Shown piece after piece: positions 22,708 to 33,567 of a DNA stretch of 64,000 bases. The notes under the pieces are model-generated. The model had not been told where the DNA came from. It saw only the letters and a list, made by a program, of their open reading frames with translations, and did not search any database. Every line of letters starts with the position of its first letter. The first letter of the stretch is position 1. The position numbers and the translations under genes are program-made. Source of the stretch: Astrothelium macrocarpum (lineage: Eukaryota; Ascomycota; Dothideomycetes; Trypetheliales; Trypetheliaceae); the NCBI GenBank assembly GCA_021030915.1, contig JAGEMR010000013.1, forward strand, positions 186,001-250,000. The letters are read 5' to 3'.

Positions 22708-24891
22708 ATGGAGCTATGGACTCGAGCTTCGCTCCACGACATCTTACTCGGTGGCTCCAATGCCACCATGGACATGATGTCCGCAAGTGCAACACAAAGC
22801 AAGACAGATCAGCTCATCATGCAGCTTCTTCTGAACGACTTCCAAAACATTCGCACTGTTCACCTTGTCTTGTCTAGCTTTAGTATCGCTGCATCTGTGC
22901 TAGTGATTTTGAGCATATTGAACGATGCTCGAAAGGCATCCAAGTTTGAGGTCACTCTACGTCCAAGGTAGGAATCATGATGAAAGTGGAAATTGACTGC
23001 TCACTAACTCTACTGATATAGGAAATTCGGTCTTTTTACCAAGGTTCACCCGGCTGAAGTAATGCCTCTGGCACTGTCAGTTGCTATCATCATACAGCAA
23101 ATTGCATTCCTAGCAGTCCAAGCTTCCGGAATGGGTAGCATTCTGGTCACTGGATGCATCAAAACCTCCCAAGTGGTTTGGCCTGGTGAGTCATTCCCAA
23201 TCCTTCACCCAAACCTCGCCTAACAAGATTTTTTAGCAATTTTCATTGCACCATACACTGTTCTCGCATTTGCTCTCGAGACAACAGTAAGGTCTTTGAT
23301 GAAGACGAAGTTTGCCCCACGCGGAAAATGGAACTTGTATGCAATTATTGGATTTGCTTCTATACTTACGATTGCTACCTGGTCTCTGTCTGCGGTTCGT
23401 TCCCATCTTGACAGGTGTTTCGCCAGTTTACCTTGGTGGGTCGGAGATGAGAAAAAACCAGCAGTTGTCCTTTTGGCTCTCCTGATGGGCGTCTTCATTG
23501 GCTTGGCCTTCATCATCTGGGTTGGTCTGTTCAGAACGGTAAAAATCGAGCCACAGGAACGAATTTCAGCATCGCGAGACTTTTATTACCTTCTCCTCGG
23601 TGCTGCTCTGATTGTATGTCCAACGCTTCGGATGTGTATGACTCTGCTAACTGGGTCCTAGTCAATGATCTTGCCGTTTTACGTTCAGCTGAGCGCACAT
23701 CTGTCCTTTACTCATTTCACCAGCTCAATGGTTGCTGGCGTTGCTCTCACTATGAGTGGTTTAGCCAACGGCTTCCTTCACATGGTTCTGAGAGCCAATG
23801 CGGCACGCATGGCCATCAAACCAATTCAAACACCTTGGCAATCCAAGCGAAGTTTCAGATTGTTTGGTCCCAGTGATCTTGAGGCCTGTGAAAACATTAG
23901 CAGCCCATTAGGTCTCATCAATCCTAAGGACAGTGACCTTGAAGCCGCGTATAGGGAGAAAGAGCTGGACCTGGATTTTGATGCCTCTCTACGACCCGAC
24001 ATTACAAGATTTGATAGTTCAGAACTTCAGAATGCTTTGGCCGATGACATTAACAAGGGATGGCCTCTAACCATATCACAACAAGGTGTACCGCCTACGC
24101 CACCACCAAAAGGATTTTTAAATAGACAAAACGGAAGCTACTCACTGTTCCCTACAGCGGCTTCTGCAGAGACACGTCCGATATCTACGCCATCTGAAGA
24201 CGAGGCACCAAACACCCTGTTACCTCCACGACCATTCTTTTCCCGTCGACATAAACGCGATAGTAGTGCAGGAAGCAGTGCAACTGTACAGATTGGGTTA
24301 CGCCTGTCGCTTGCTCCTTCAACCGCTTTCTCACGCGTTCATGGCTTGGCTCATGCTCTTACGTCACCAAAATCCCCAAAATCCCCACGATCGCCCAAAT
24401 CACCAAAGAGTCCTCGATCGCCAAGATTGTTGACTCCACGGTCTCCTGCCTCCCCCGCCAACCCTTCTCCTCTCAGTCGCGAAGTGTCTCAAGACAGCAC
24501 TAGCACACTAGCTCCACTGCCTAGTTCTTTCTTCACACGACCAAAGCGCACGACGAGTCTGCAACAACCGCCGCCTCACATTGTCACGCAAATCAAAGCT
24601 GCAGACGTCATGCCAGCTGAGCCAACACCCGTCCTACTTACAAGTAGGAGGTATCTCGATAACGTCCGCAACAGCGGCAACGTTGGCAATGCTTCGACTC
24701 CATCAATAAATGAAGTGATGCAGCCAGAAGCGCCCAACGGGCTTCGACAAAATCCCCCCACTCCGTCGTCTGCAGTACGACCCAGTGCAAAAGAACGGTC
24801 TCCCGTTTGGTCACCTTTATTGTCACCTCTTCGATCACCCAGGTCTCCACTAAGAGCACTCAGTAGCAAGAGAAATGACAACTGGATATAA
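22708..24891 (+). CDS. Seven-transmembrane receptor-like protein with SP-repeat tail
   Basis: Exons 22708-22967, 23022-23185, 23237-23613 and 23662-24891 (introns 54, 51 and 48 nt) give 676 aa. A 50-residue N-terminus with one N-glycosylation sequon (SNAT) precedes seven hydrophobic segments, beginning near VHLVLSSFSIAASVLVILSI and ending near VAGVALTMSGLANGFLHMVL at about residue 300. A cytosolic tail of about 370 residues follows, dense in Ser-Pro dipeptides (SPKSPKSPRSPKSPKSPRSP). The topology is that of a GPCR-like protein, but no named fungal GPCR class signature was recognised and no CFEM domain is present. The tail suggests regulation by proline-directed kinases (MAPK/CDK). Function unknown. 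Confidence 0.8.
24364..24426 (+). repeat. SPK/SPR codon repeat
   Basis: Seven Ser-Pro-(Lys/Arg) units of 9 bp each in the cytosolic tail of the seven-TM protein. Codons vary (TCA CCA, TCC CCA, TCG CCC), so the repeat is old at DNA level but held at protein level. Confidence 0.8.
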
Positions 24892-25588
24892 GCCCAAAGC
24901 TTCTCTCAGTGCTTTTCTACAAGGAGTATCTTTTGGCGTTCCGGACACTGGCCCCATGTGCCATTTTTTACACGGCGTTGGTATCTCATTTAGAGTGCCT
25001 TTCCATTTGGATCGAGTCTCGGATTTCGATTCCTTTTTACCTTCTTAGTCTTTCCTTAAGAACCTTTTTCAACCCCCAATATTGGATTTTCAAAGTCACG
25101 GTCTTGACTATGGCAGGGCACGACAGATAGTCGGCACCTGCGCCTTGACCTACGCGACGCATTCGCGCCTGTCACCTTTACAGTTTCAAGGCGCGAGCTA
25201 TGCTGCTGCCCTTTGTGGCATGGGCCATGATAGACGGAAATACTTTGAGCCTTGGTTTTCGTTTTCTAAAGGCAGGAACGGAGCAAGAATGACAAAAGCT
25301 TCTTGGCTCTGGTGATGGATTCCCTTATGATAGTAAACGATATATAGCAACCATATAATTGAGCAAAGGATACTCTCCTTAACAAAGTAACAATTTTCCT
25401 TCACATGATTATGTCCCTTTCTTGCCGCCCTTGAGTAAATTGCGTCTCGATTTGGAAACAAAATTTGTTTCGCCTCGACACAGTCACGTGCCCACGTGTA
25501 GTCGGGGAATCCCCCTAAAACAGACCAAACGCCCGAAATTCAAGGCACGACGTCAACCCTGACGGTCAAGGTTTGGCCTTTCGCCACA
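24892..25588. other. Intergenic: 3' region of 7-TM gene and promoter of next gene
   Basis: About 700 bp without a supported gene. It contains paired CACGTG sites close to the downstream start. Confidence 0.5.
25485..25498. promoter_or_regulatory. Twin CACGTG palindromes
   Basis: Two perfect CACGTG hexamers (25485-25490 and 25493-25498) are separated by 2 bp, about 90 bp upstream of the ATG at 25589. CACGTG is the classic bHLH (Cbf1/Pho4-type) core, so a dimeric bHLH input is plausible. Confidence 0.5.
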
Positions 25589-26719
25589 ATGTTTGAACTA
25601 CCTCAAGCCAAAAGGTATCTTCCCTTCTCCTTCTCCATATCCCATCGCCTCCAGCTGGCGCCCGACAAGCTCTCCAATCCCGTCCCTCTCTTCCCCCACT
25701 CCTTCCTCTCCCCGGCCTCAGGAAATTAAACTGACTTTGGGGGATTTTCTTCCGAACCCATCAGAGTCCGCCGCGTCGACCTCTACGCTGACCACGACCC
25801 CGCACACTCACCGTCCTCTCCCTCGTCCTCGTCCACGGGGGGCGCGTCGCCGATAAACCACCCCCAGCAAGCCGCGAGCGCGATCGAGACCGCAGCCGCC
25901 ACAGGTGAAGCGCAGGGCTATGCCGTCGATCCCTCGGCGTGGCTTCGCGAGCAGCTCGCCCGCCATGCGCCCTACACTATCGCCGAAGCCGACGGTGGCA
26001 GCGGAAATCAAAGGAGCGCAACCCGCGCGCCAGCTTCGGCCGATGAGGGCGCTGGGTCGGCCTCGCTGTTGAAGAAGGCGCGGGAGCGGCAGGAATTGCT
26101 ACGGGAGGACGAGACGGTCGTCAAGCACGCTACGATGATTGATGAAGATGATGCTGTGCTACCGTTCAACCTCTTCGCCTCCAGCGCCCCGGCGAAAATC
26201 TCGCTCCGCACGCCGTCGCCCGCTCCGCCGGGTTTCGTCGTGCCAGAGCGGCCGCAGAACTATTATTTCGCGTCTTCGCCCTCCGCGAGACAGTTACAGC
26301 AGATTGCGAGCGTCGCTGTGACTGGAGACAGGGTGCGGGAATGGGCGCAAAGGCCATGGCCGGGGTGTGCGTATACGTGGAAGGTCACGCGGATTGCTTC
26401 AGGAGGGGCAGGGTCACGGCGGAAGGAAAAGGAAAAGGTGAAGGAAGACAGAGGTGTGGAGGGAAGGGATGGCGATGAGGAAACAGAGGCCGGGGGAGAA
26501 AAGAGGAAGCGGGCGGGGAAGAAGAAGAGGGTTAGGATGCGTGTCAGGGCTATGAGGGGGAGAGAGGAAGAGGCGAGGAAGGCAGAGAAGGAGATGGACG
26601 AGAAGGCAAACAGGGCAAGGAAGAATCGGGGAAAGAGGGAGCGCAGAAGGGAGAGGGATAAGGTTAGGAGGGTGGAAGCGAGGGCAGGAAAGGAGGACAA
26701 GGAGGGAATGTCCAGTTAA
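25589..26719 (+). CDS. Conserved fungal protein, probably DUF2011 family, basic C-terminus
   Basis: Exon 1 (25589-25614) is tiny. A 150-nt intron (25615-25764) leads to exon 2 (25765-26719); the product is 326 aa. The splice restores the N-terminal signature MFELPQAKRVRRVDLYADHD, which I associate from memory with DUF2011. A later conserved block includes LPFNLFA, APPGFVVPERPQNYYFA and WPGCAYTWKVTRI. The last 100 residues are almost all Lys, Arg and Glu and read as a nuclear or nucleolar basic tail. Function unknown. The 5' end of exon 2 is GC-rich compared with flanking intergenic DNA. Confidence 0.75.
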
Positions 26720-26957
26720 GGAGATTGGGGTTAGGACATGCACGAAGAGGCAAGAGAGCAACAGGAGCAATCGTTGAGCTGCTTAGTGAAAGGATGCTGC
26801 TTGGGAACTATGGGAATCGTACAAAGCCTCTACCGAAACCGTCGTGTATATCGTTATAGTCGTCCGTTCATCCCCAAACGCCTGAGTAGAGCCCGCCTGA
26901 TCCTTTTGGTTAATGCCTCTACCTGAAGTCCCAAACCTAGCCCAGTCCCGTGTAACC

Positions 26958-29704
26958 TTAAGCAGTGCGTGCATCTTGTTGCGTGACTTTTGCATGATCC
27001 AGCTTCTCCACTTTCCTACTCAGCAACGATCTCAGCTCTGGGCTGATCACTTTCTGCTTCTCGGGTCCAACACCCTGTGCGGTTGCGTCATCAATATGCT
27101 GCTGACGGGGATGAACGGCTGCATCTGAGCCTGATGCTGCACTGTTTGTACTTGTGTCTGTTGGTGTTTCAGGCACGGGTTTGCGTTGGCGAACAGCCGG
27201 GGCGGGGAAGTTGCTGCGTTTATCGATGGCTTCGACAGTGCGCTGGAAGCGACGGAAAAGAGATTCGGCGCGGATGAGAGTGGATTGGAGGTCGATCGTA
27301 TTGGAGAGTTCGTTTACTGCGACACTTGTTTTAGCATACGAGGCTGATAAAACGACAGGGGCTCTTGCGATGGACCAACCATATTTCAGCACCTCGTCAA
27401 AATGCTGTAAGTGGTCCATAATGACGTTTCGGTGCTTTTCAAGGATTGCGAGTGCAATGAAGAGGTGGAAATTACTACTCAGCCAGTCTGTCCATAGGCA
27501 CTCCCATAGTCGCAAGACGTCAAGCCATTCGAATTCCCGCTTGTACCAGACGAGCAACATCCGGAAGAAGAAGAAAAAGTTTGTAGATTCCGCTTTTTGT
27601 AGATGGAGGTAGAGTTTAGGATCGATAAGTTGGACGAGGTGGTCAAGCGTCAAGAGTTGCCTTCGCATGCCTGATTGGTCACGCAGGAAATTTCGCTCCA
27701 TCCTATCCATGAAGCCGACAAATGCCCAGAATGCAACGGCATCATCCTGCATAACTGCATAGATGGGCGCGAGAAGGTCACTCATTCCTTGGACATAGCC
27801 TAGATCCTTGTTATATTCGTTATATGTCAAAAGCATGTCCTTCATTTGCTCCATGTGAACATTCGTTCCGCTTTCAGCGAACGGAGAATCTGGGTCTGGA
27901 TGTGGTATATCTTCGCCAGCAAAAAGCGGTATATGGCGATCTGTTCTATGCACGTCCTTTTCTACAGCACGTATCCCAAGAAATGGGATCCAAGTCAGCC
28001 CAAAAGTCCTGGATAATAGGAGCGGGGGTAAAGACAAACCGATTCTCATCTTTTGCTCCTTCCACCATTCGTTTTCTTCCGCTGTGACGCCGCCTTCTGC
28101 GGTCCGTTCCCACCACGCGCCCTTCAATCGTATATACTCGTCCCGAAGGCTATTCATTTTTGCTTGCCGTTCATCCTTTGAGCTATCCCAGTCGTAGACA
28201 CCAAGGAGGAAGAGCCAGGCTTCCTTGCGCACTCCATCATCTGGATCCAAGCCACCGTGGAAAATGCGATCTTTGACTTCGTCAGGCGTTATGAGTAACC
28301 TGCCAGACATGTCGAACCATTTCTCCCACTCTACCATGTCCACAGGTTTTCTATTGTCAGCCATCGATAGATTTCCGACTTCCATGTCCAAGATCTCAAA
28401 CTCGCCCACCTCGCTATCTTCCATTTCGAGTACGTCCTTGGCTGTCCATATCCGTTGACTTCGCTCTCGTTCACTCTGCTCTGCGATTCCCATCGCCCAT
28501 CGCGCAAGATATAGCCGAGCGCTATCGAATTCCTCCTGGATGGTCTGAACTTCGGGATTTCGCATCAGTCGTCGCACTTGAGGGGGTATCTTTGGGTTTT
28601 CTGCGACTGCTTGCGCCGTCCTTCTCGTGAAAGTCGTGACCTGACTCAACTTCTCCAAAAAGTTCCATCTTGCCTCTTTGAGAGCTTTGGTGACTGGATC
28701 CATTCCGGCGTCTCTTTTAGCTGGGAACGCCGGTCCGCTGGCAGAGCTCTTAGCTACCCCAGGCGGGGTCTCAGGCTTCGATTGGCCTGGTTTAGGACTC
28801 ACGGGCTTCCCTCCGAAGCCGACCTTATCGACATCGCTTGGTTCAATAAGATAGACATTCGTATCCGCACCAGATCGGTCCACCGTCACATAACGTCTCA
28901 GCCACCGCAGTACTTCGTCTCCACCCCAGAACATGCCTCCGCCATCACTCGAGATATCAAAGCTTTCTCTTGCCAACTTTTTTCTCTGGAGTATTGTAGA
29001 CTGGCATTCACTGTCATGAAAGAACAATGCGGGAAAGCTATCCCCAGCTCTTGTATTTATAACAACACTGCCAAACCACCAGCCCAGACTTGGGGGTCGG
29101 ACCAGGAGAGAGAAAACGTCACTAATAGGCACAGCGAAAGCATATGAGCCAATCGCGCTACCTTGGGAAGTAGTCGTGGGAGGCGGCGGAACGAGATGAG
29201 TTTGTTTGGGTGGGGAGTCCGAGTCCGAGAGATCAACTTTGACATACGTATCATATGCGTCGCCTAGAGAAGATTCGGGGACCCATGCTAGCAGGAGCGA
29301 AGACGAGCTTATAGTTTTGGAGGATGAAGAAGATGTGGGTCGGTTTGCGTTGGTTTGTGGTGGCGGTTTCTGTTGTATCAGAGCTATGAAGCCGGGAATG
29401 TTGTCTTTCGAGGATGGCGATGGATGAACGTATACCTTGCACGTTTGTCAGAATCGTTGCGACTTTGGAGGCTTGTTTGCACAAATGCGTCTTGTTGGCA
29501 ATCATTGTTTCGAGCACAACGCCGTCTTTCAGTGTATCCTCGAGAACGAGTGCTTCCTACCTTGCTTTTGGAAAACAGAAGCTTAACTCCTTTCCCAGAT
29601 TTTGCATGCTTGATGGTATTATAGTCGCCCTCTTCGTCGTCGCTCATATCGTAAAAAGATGCAGTAGGAGAAGGTGGGCTTGGAGGGAGCTCCTGCTTGG
29701 CCAT
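26958..29704 (-). CDS. GYP7: TBC-domain Rab GTPase-activating protein GYP7
   Basis: Stimulates GTP hydrolysis by Ypt7-like Rabs in late endosome/vacuole traffic. Exons 29704-29561, 29435-28040, 27961-27380 and 27316-26958; introns are 125, 78 and 63 nt, giving 826 aa. An N-terminal region (KVYVHPSPSSKDNIPGFIAL) resembles the GYP7/TBC1D15 lead domain. The TBC domain carries motif A (RKEAWLFLLGVYDW), the arginine-finger motif B (EKDVHRTDR) and the glutamine-finger YVQGM. The last intron is a multiple of three and open in frame, but removing it joins DEVLKY to VNELSNTIDL as the family expects. The C-terminus is Lys-rich. The start is the ATG giving MAKQELPPSP. Confidence 0.92.
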
Positions 29705-30395
29705 GTTGAACAAGCCAGAGTAAGACGGGGAGAAAGTCGAGTCACAGGGAAAGGCGTCGTAAACAGCTAGCTAAGGGGCCACGCGGACGTTGAAGCCAAG
29801 AAGCGAAGAAGCCAAGAAGCCAAGAAGCCAAGGAGGCTTGGAGAGAATGACCAAAGTCATCTGGGGAACATGGAGGCAGGTTCATGTTTGGTCACCAGCT
29901 GCGGAACGCATGATGACGCTGCCCGGCCAAGCGCGGGGCCATTTGTTTGCGTTGAACATGACACGGCCTTTACGAGTCCCGCACAAAATTATACATCTAG
30001 ACTCCTGGCTTCTTAGGTAGCATCTGCAAAGGCGGCGAGCTCGAATTTCTTTTACATCATACGTCTTGTGTGGAATGGAAGAGTTCAATCTTCCTGAACA
30101 AGTTATTGCCTGTACAGAGTCCTGATATGATGAGGGGAACTCCTATGTTGAGAATTCGTAAGTGGTGAGATATATTTACTATTGTCAGAGAGTACGAATG
30201 CGACTATTTTATTATGCTTTCTCGAATGCTTTAAAATGTTGGGGCAGAATCTCTTCATGGCTAGTGCTACAAAGAGCGATTCCTTTGGCGATACTTGCAA
30301 AGTCTACATACGACATCAGAGCTCTTGTTTTGCTTAATGATAGCCTGCGTCACCGATTCTTATGAAGGCTCAGCTCTTTCTTTTGACTTTGTGTT
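29705..30395. other. Intergenic region between GYP7 start and next gene 3' end
   Basis: 690 bp, no supported gene. Contains an 8-bp tandem repeat close to the GYP7 start. Confidence 0.5.
29792..29831. repeat. 8-bp tandem repeat (GAAGCCAA x5)
   Basis: Five head-to-tail copies of GAAGCCAA, the second with a C-to-G change, about 90-130 bp upstream of the GYP7 ATG. Confidence 0.85.
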
Positions 30396-31608
30396 CTAGA
30401 AAATGCGAGAAAGTGGCCATTCAGCAGGTAGCTCCACAGCTCGGTCACGATCCCTAAATGAGCTTGGCTGAGCATCCAACTCTTCGAGCTGTGCTTGCGG
30501 ATCCAATTCTATTAGGCCTACTTCTGCATCCAACTCCGCTTGGCGTCTCTGGGCATCCAATTCCGCTATCTCGCATGCGATATCCAGCTCCGCACTTTTC
30601 CCGCCTGGTTTGCGTGGCTTTTCTGGCTGTTCCAACTCTGCCTTTGGGAGTACTTGCTCGACGTTCGCTGCGCGCTTATTCTTTTGTAAGCGCTTTCGTC
30701 GCAGTACATACCAGCCAAAGATAGCCGCCAGAGTGATTACGGCAGCAGGGATGCCTATGCCAATGCCGATATGCCATCCATTACTCGAACGAGGGCTCGA
30801 CGAGGGATAGGGGTAGTTCAGTTGGAGAAGAGGTGCATACAAGGTGTTGGGAGCTACTTCTGCAAAGTCTTACGCATAACAAATGTCAATATCAGCATTA
30901 AAGGCGAAGTTGAGACTTACTAGCTGCACCTGTTGTCATGTGAAAGGCACTCTGGGTGATTGTGGAGCCAGGGCAGAGGGTTGCTGTCACGGGCGTAGAC
31001 ACGGTCTTACTGCAGCTCTGAAAGGTGTACAACGCGGCATATGCACTCGACGAAAAGGCACTGGTGGAAACATAACAAGCGAAACCGCTTCATGGACATG
31101 TAAGCTTGATGTGTCATCTGATGTCTTTTCGACTGCGTGAGATGTCCTACCTTGGGCAACAACCCACAGCTGCTTCGAATGGTCCTGGTGTATGTACGAA
31201 TGCGAAAAATTCGAAATTGGGCGCCCCATTCCCGCAGGCAGAATAATATCCAGATGGACAAACAAGTCCCGGTGAATAATAGGCTCCTCTGCCCAAAACA
31301 TCCGTTTCAGGCGAAAAACCCTCTCCGAATGGAGGCCAGCAACGTGTATCAGATCCTATATCTACCGAAGAACTAAATCCTGTTTCTACTTCATCTGTGG
31401 TAATAATGGTTTCGCACGTATAAGATTGGGCGAAGAAAAATTGATTGGCATTGATCACACTCGCGGTGATTTGAATGGAAGTGGGTAAAGGGTCGGAAGC
31501 GGGGGGAGTGTTGGCTGGAGGAGCAGGAATAAAGCAAGAAGCAGGCGGTACAAATGTCGTGGTCAACGGCCCAAGGAGTGGAAGCGTCGAGCCACTCAAA
31601 TCTGTCAT
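30396..31608 (-). CDS. Cys-containing single-TM cell-surface protein (sensor-like), paralogue of the 39.8 kb gene
   Basis: Exons 31608-31151, 31087-30921 and 30859-30396 (introns 63 and 61 nt) give 362 aa. An extracellular half has spaced cysteines (LTTTFVPPASC, CPSGYYSACGNG, GCCPSGFACY), Thr/Ser-rich segments and a hydrophobic transmembrane run (GIGIGIPAAVITLAAIFGWY at about 228-247) followed by RRKRLQKNK. The cytosolic tail is Glu/Ala/Leu-rich with repeated AELDA-like units. No classical signal peptide is seen at the ATG, so an upstream exon cannot be excluded. Architecture resembles fungal wall-sensor-type proteins. The same Cys motifs occur in the rightward gene at 39772-40921. Confidence 0.7.
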
Positions 31609-32456
31609 GATTATTCACTGGAAAAGAGTGAGGTCACCTACGTGGAAACAGAAGTATGTGCATCCGTTGCGCTCATAAAAGGGCCCAACTTCCAGGGTCA
31701 GGTCTAGAGAGTCTCTTTTCTGCAAGACTTGTGGCTGTTGGTGTTGTTACATGGTAGTTTGCATCCTTTCCCTGATACGTGAAATGCACCTTGTCACAAA
31801 ACCATGCATAGACGGACATTGAAAGATAATGGAAACGCCACCAACCATTTGCTCACATCTAGCTTGAATTGCCATCCTTGGCTTGTCCAAGAACCAATCA
31901 TCGCTGACACCGCAGATTTCTTGACTGCGAGTAACATTCATTGCAAAGTAGAGTATCTGCTTTAAAAACTAGCTCTGAAGGCTTCCTTGCGCTGGAAGCC
32001 CACCAGGCCAGAAATGTTCCAAGGAGATTTCACTGTCGACACGAACCTCCCTCCCTGCGAAACAGAATGTCCCGGGTAACGGAAAACAGAAGAAATACTC
32101 AGAGCAATCGTCAATGGGAACAATGTCGATCAGCTAGCCTCCAATTCTGACTAATGCAAAGTTGATCCACGCCCAACTTTTGACCCTTTAAGTGTCTTGC
32201 TTTCGAAAATTACATGGGCAGCGATATCCTGCGCTATATTTGTCAAGCAGTTTGCTTAGCTTGCCTTAAATCATGCCAATGTCTTCTTTGCTTAATTTTG
32301 TACGTTATTAATACCGGTTTTCTTCTATTTGATGACTCGACCAAACCATGCGATTTTTGATATGCAAATCCTCAGAGACCACCCCAAAACCCCCCTCCCC
32401 CTAGCAAAAATAGACTCCTATTCCTATGACATATCTCACAAACCCACCATATCCCC
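31609..32456. other. Intergenic region
   Basis: About 850 bp without a supported gene, between the 5' end of the sensor-like gene and the 3' end of MSO1. No structured repeat noted. Confidence 0.45.
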
Positions 32457-33239
32457 TCAAAACCGCCTCGGCCTCGGCCCCGTAGGCAACCCCACCCTCT
32501 CCCTTCCCCCTCCTCCACCACCCCCATCCTCATACGGATTCCTCCCCCCACCCCCTCCATACCTGCCCTGCTCCGCATACGGATTCGTCGACGATCCCGC
32601 ACTCGGCGTCGGACTATTCGACCGGCTCGACCCCCACAACCTCGCCTTCAACCTCTCCTGCGCGGTCCCGCCCCCGCTCGCCGACGACGGCGGCGACTCC
32701 GTGGTGGACGTCGCCCGCGTCGCCGCCACCTGCGCAAACTGGCTCTGGTAGCTCCCCGCCTTCTGGCTCGGCAGCGGCCGCGACGTCAGTCCCGCCGGGG
32801 GGTCCGCGTAGGCGTCAACAATGCCGCCACCGCTGCCCGCGCGAGCGCTGGAGGTCGAGCCCGCGCCGGGGGTTCGTGCGCCCCGTCGAAGGGAGTTTGG
32901 TTGCGAGGGCCCCGATGGCTGTTGGGGCGAGTCCCAGAGGTCGCTGAGGCCGCCGGCGCGCGCGGCAGGGGCTTGGCCGGAGGGCGTGATGCGGCCGTAG
33001 GAGGCGCCGACGCTGGAGGAGGTGACGTATTGGGTGGGTGCGGGTTGGGGGGCTTTGGGGTCGGGTGGGAGCCAGGGCGGGAAGGGACGGCCTTTTTCGG
33101 TGTAGTATGCGCGGAGGACGCGGGTGACGTGGGAGTCGTCTTCGGTGTCGCCGTCTGTGTCGTCGGAGAGGAGTGCGCGGCGGAGGGTGGTGTATCGTGA
33201 GGTGGTTTGCGTGAGGAGATTGCTTAGGTACGCTGACAT
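32457..33239 (-). CDS. MSO1: Mso1-type Sec1-binding exocytosis protein
   Basis: Single-exon 260-aa protein. The N-terminal 65 residues match the Mso1 Sec1-binding domain: SNLLTQTTSRYTTLRRALLS, then DSHVTRVLRAYYTEKG and RPFPPWLPPD. In yeast, Mso1 binds Sec1 and helps assemble SNARE complexes at secretory-vesicle fusion sites. The remainder is disordered, rich in Ser, Pro and Gly, and ends in glycine runs and GPRPRRF. The coding strand is strongly GC-rich with C/G-ending codons, unlike the adjacent intergenic DNA. It pairs functionally with the formin and GYP7 as polar-growth and traffic genes, without being an operon. Confidence 0.85.
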   Translation of the reverse strand: MSAYLSNLLTQTTSRYTTLRRALLSDDTDGDTEDDSHVTRVLRAYYTEKGRPFPPWLPPDPKAPQPAPTQYVTSSSVGASYGRITPSGQAPAARAGGLSDLWDSPQQPSGPSQPNSLRRGARTPGAGSTSSARAGSGGGIVDAYADPPAGLTSRPLPSQKAGSYQSQFAQVAATRATSTTESPPSSASGGGTAQERLKARLWGSSRSNSPTPSAGSSTNPYAEQGRYGGGGGRNPYEDGGGGGGGRERVGLPTGPRPRRF

Positions 33240-33567
33240 GGCGGATAAGATTCTGACATTGATCGATTTGACTTGCTCTCAATTCCTTTTTCCAACGTTG
33301 TAGGGTGTACCGGTGTTCGGATGGTATGTATCGTTGAAGTAGTAGCGTGGGAGGGTGAAACGTTTGCTCAACCACGGTGGGGCGCCAAATGGCGGAGGTC
33401 AATTCAATGTCCGCTTTTGTCACCAACCAATTGCACGAGATTTAATTTTGTATTGAAAATCTTCCACGCTTACTTTCATGGTGACAACATCCCAACAGCC
33501 AGCGATTAATCTATTACTAAGGACACAATGAAGCTTTGATGTCTCTCCATCGTGCAAAATTCCCAAT
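33240..33567. other. Intergenic: PSD 3' region / MSO1 5' region
   Basis: 328 bp containing the MSO1 promoter, since both neighbouring genes run leftward. No clear element recognised. Confidence 0.4.

Noticed and set aside
26263..26770. Ser/Leu/Pro-rich antisense frames over the DUF2011-like gene
   Set aside because: Mirror image of the Lys/Arg/Glu-rich tail; low-complexity shadow.
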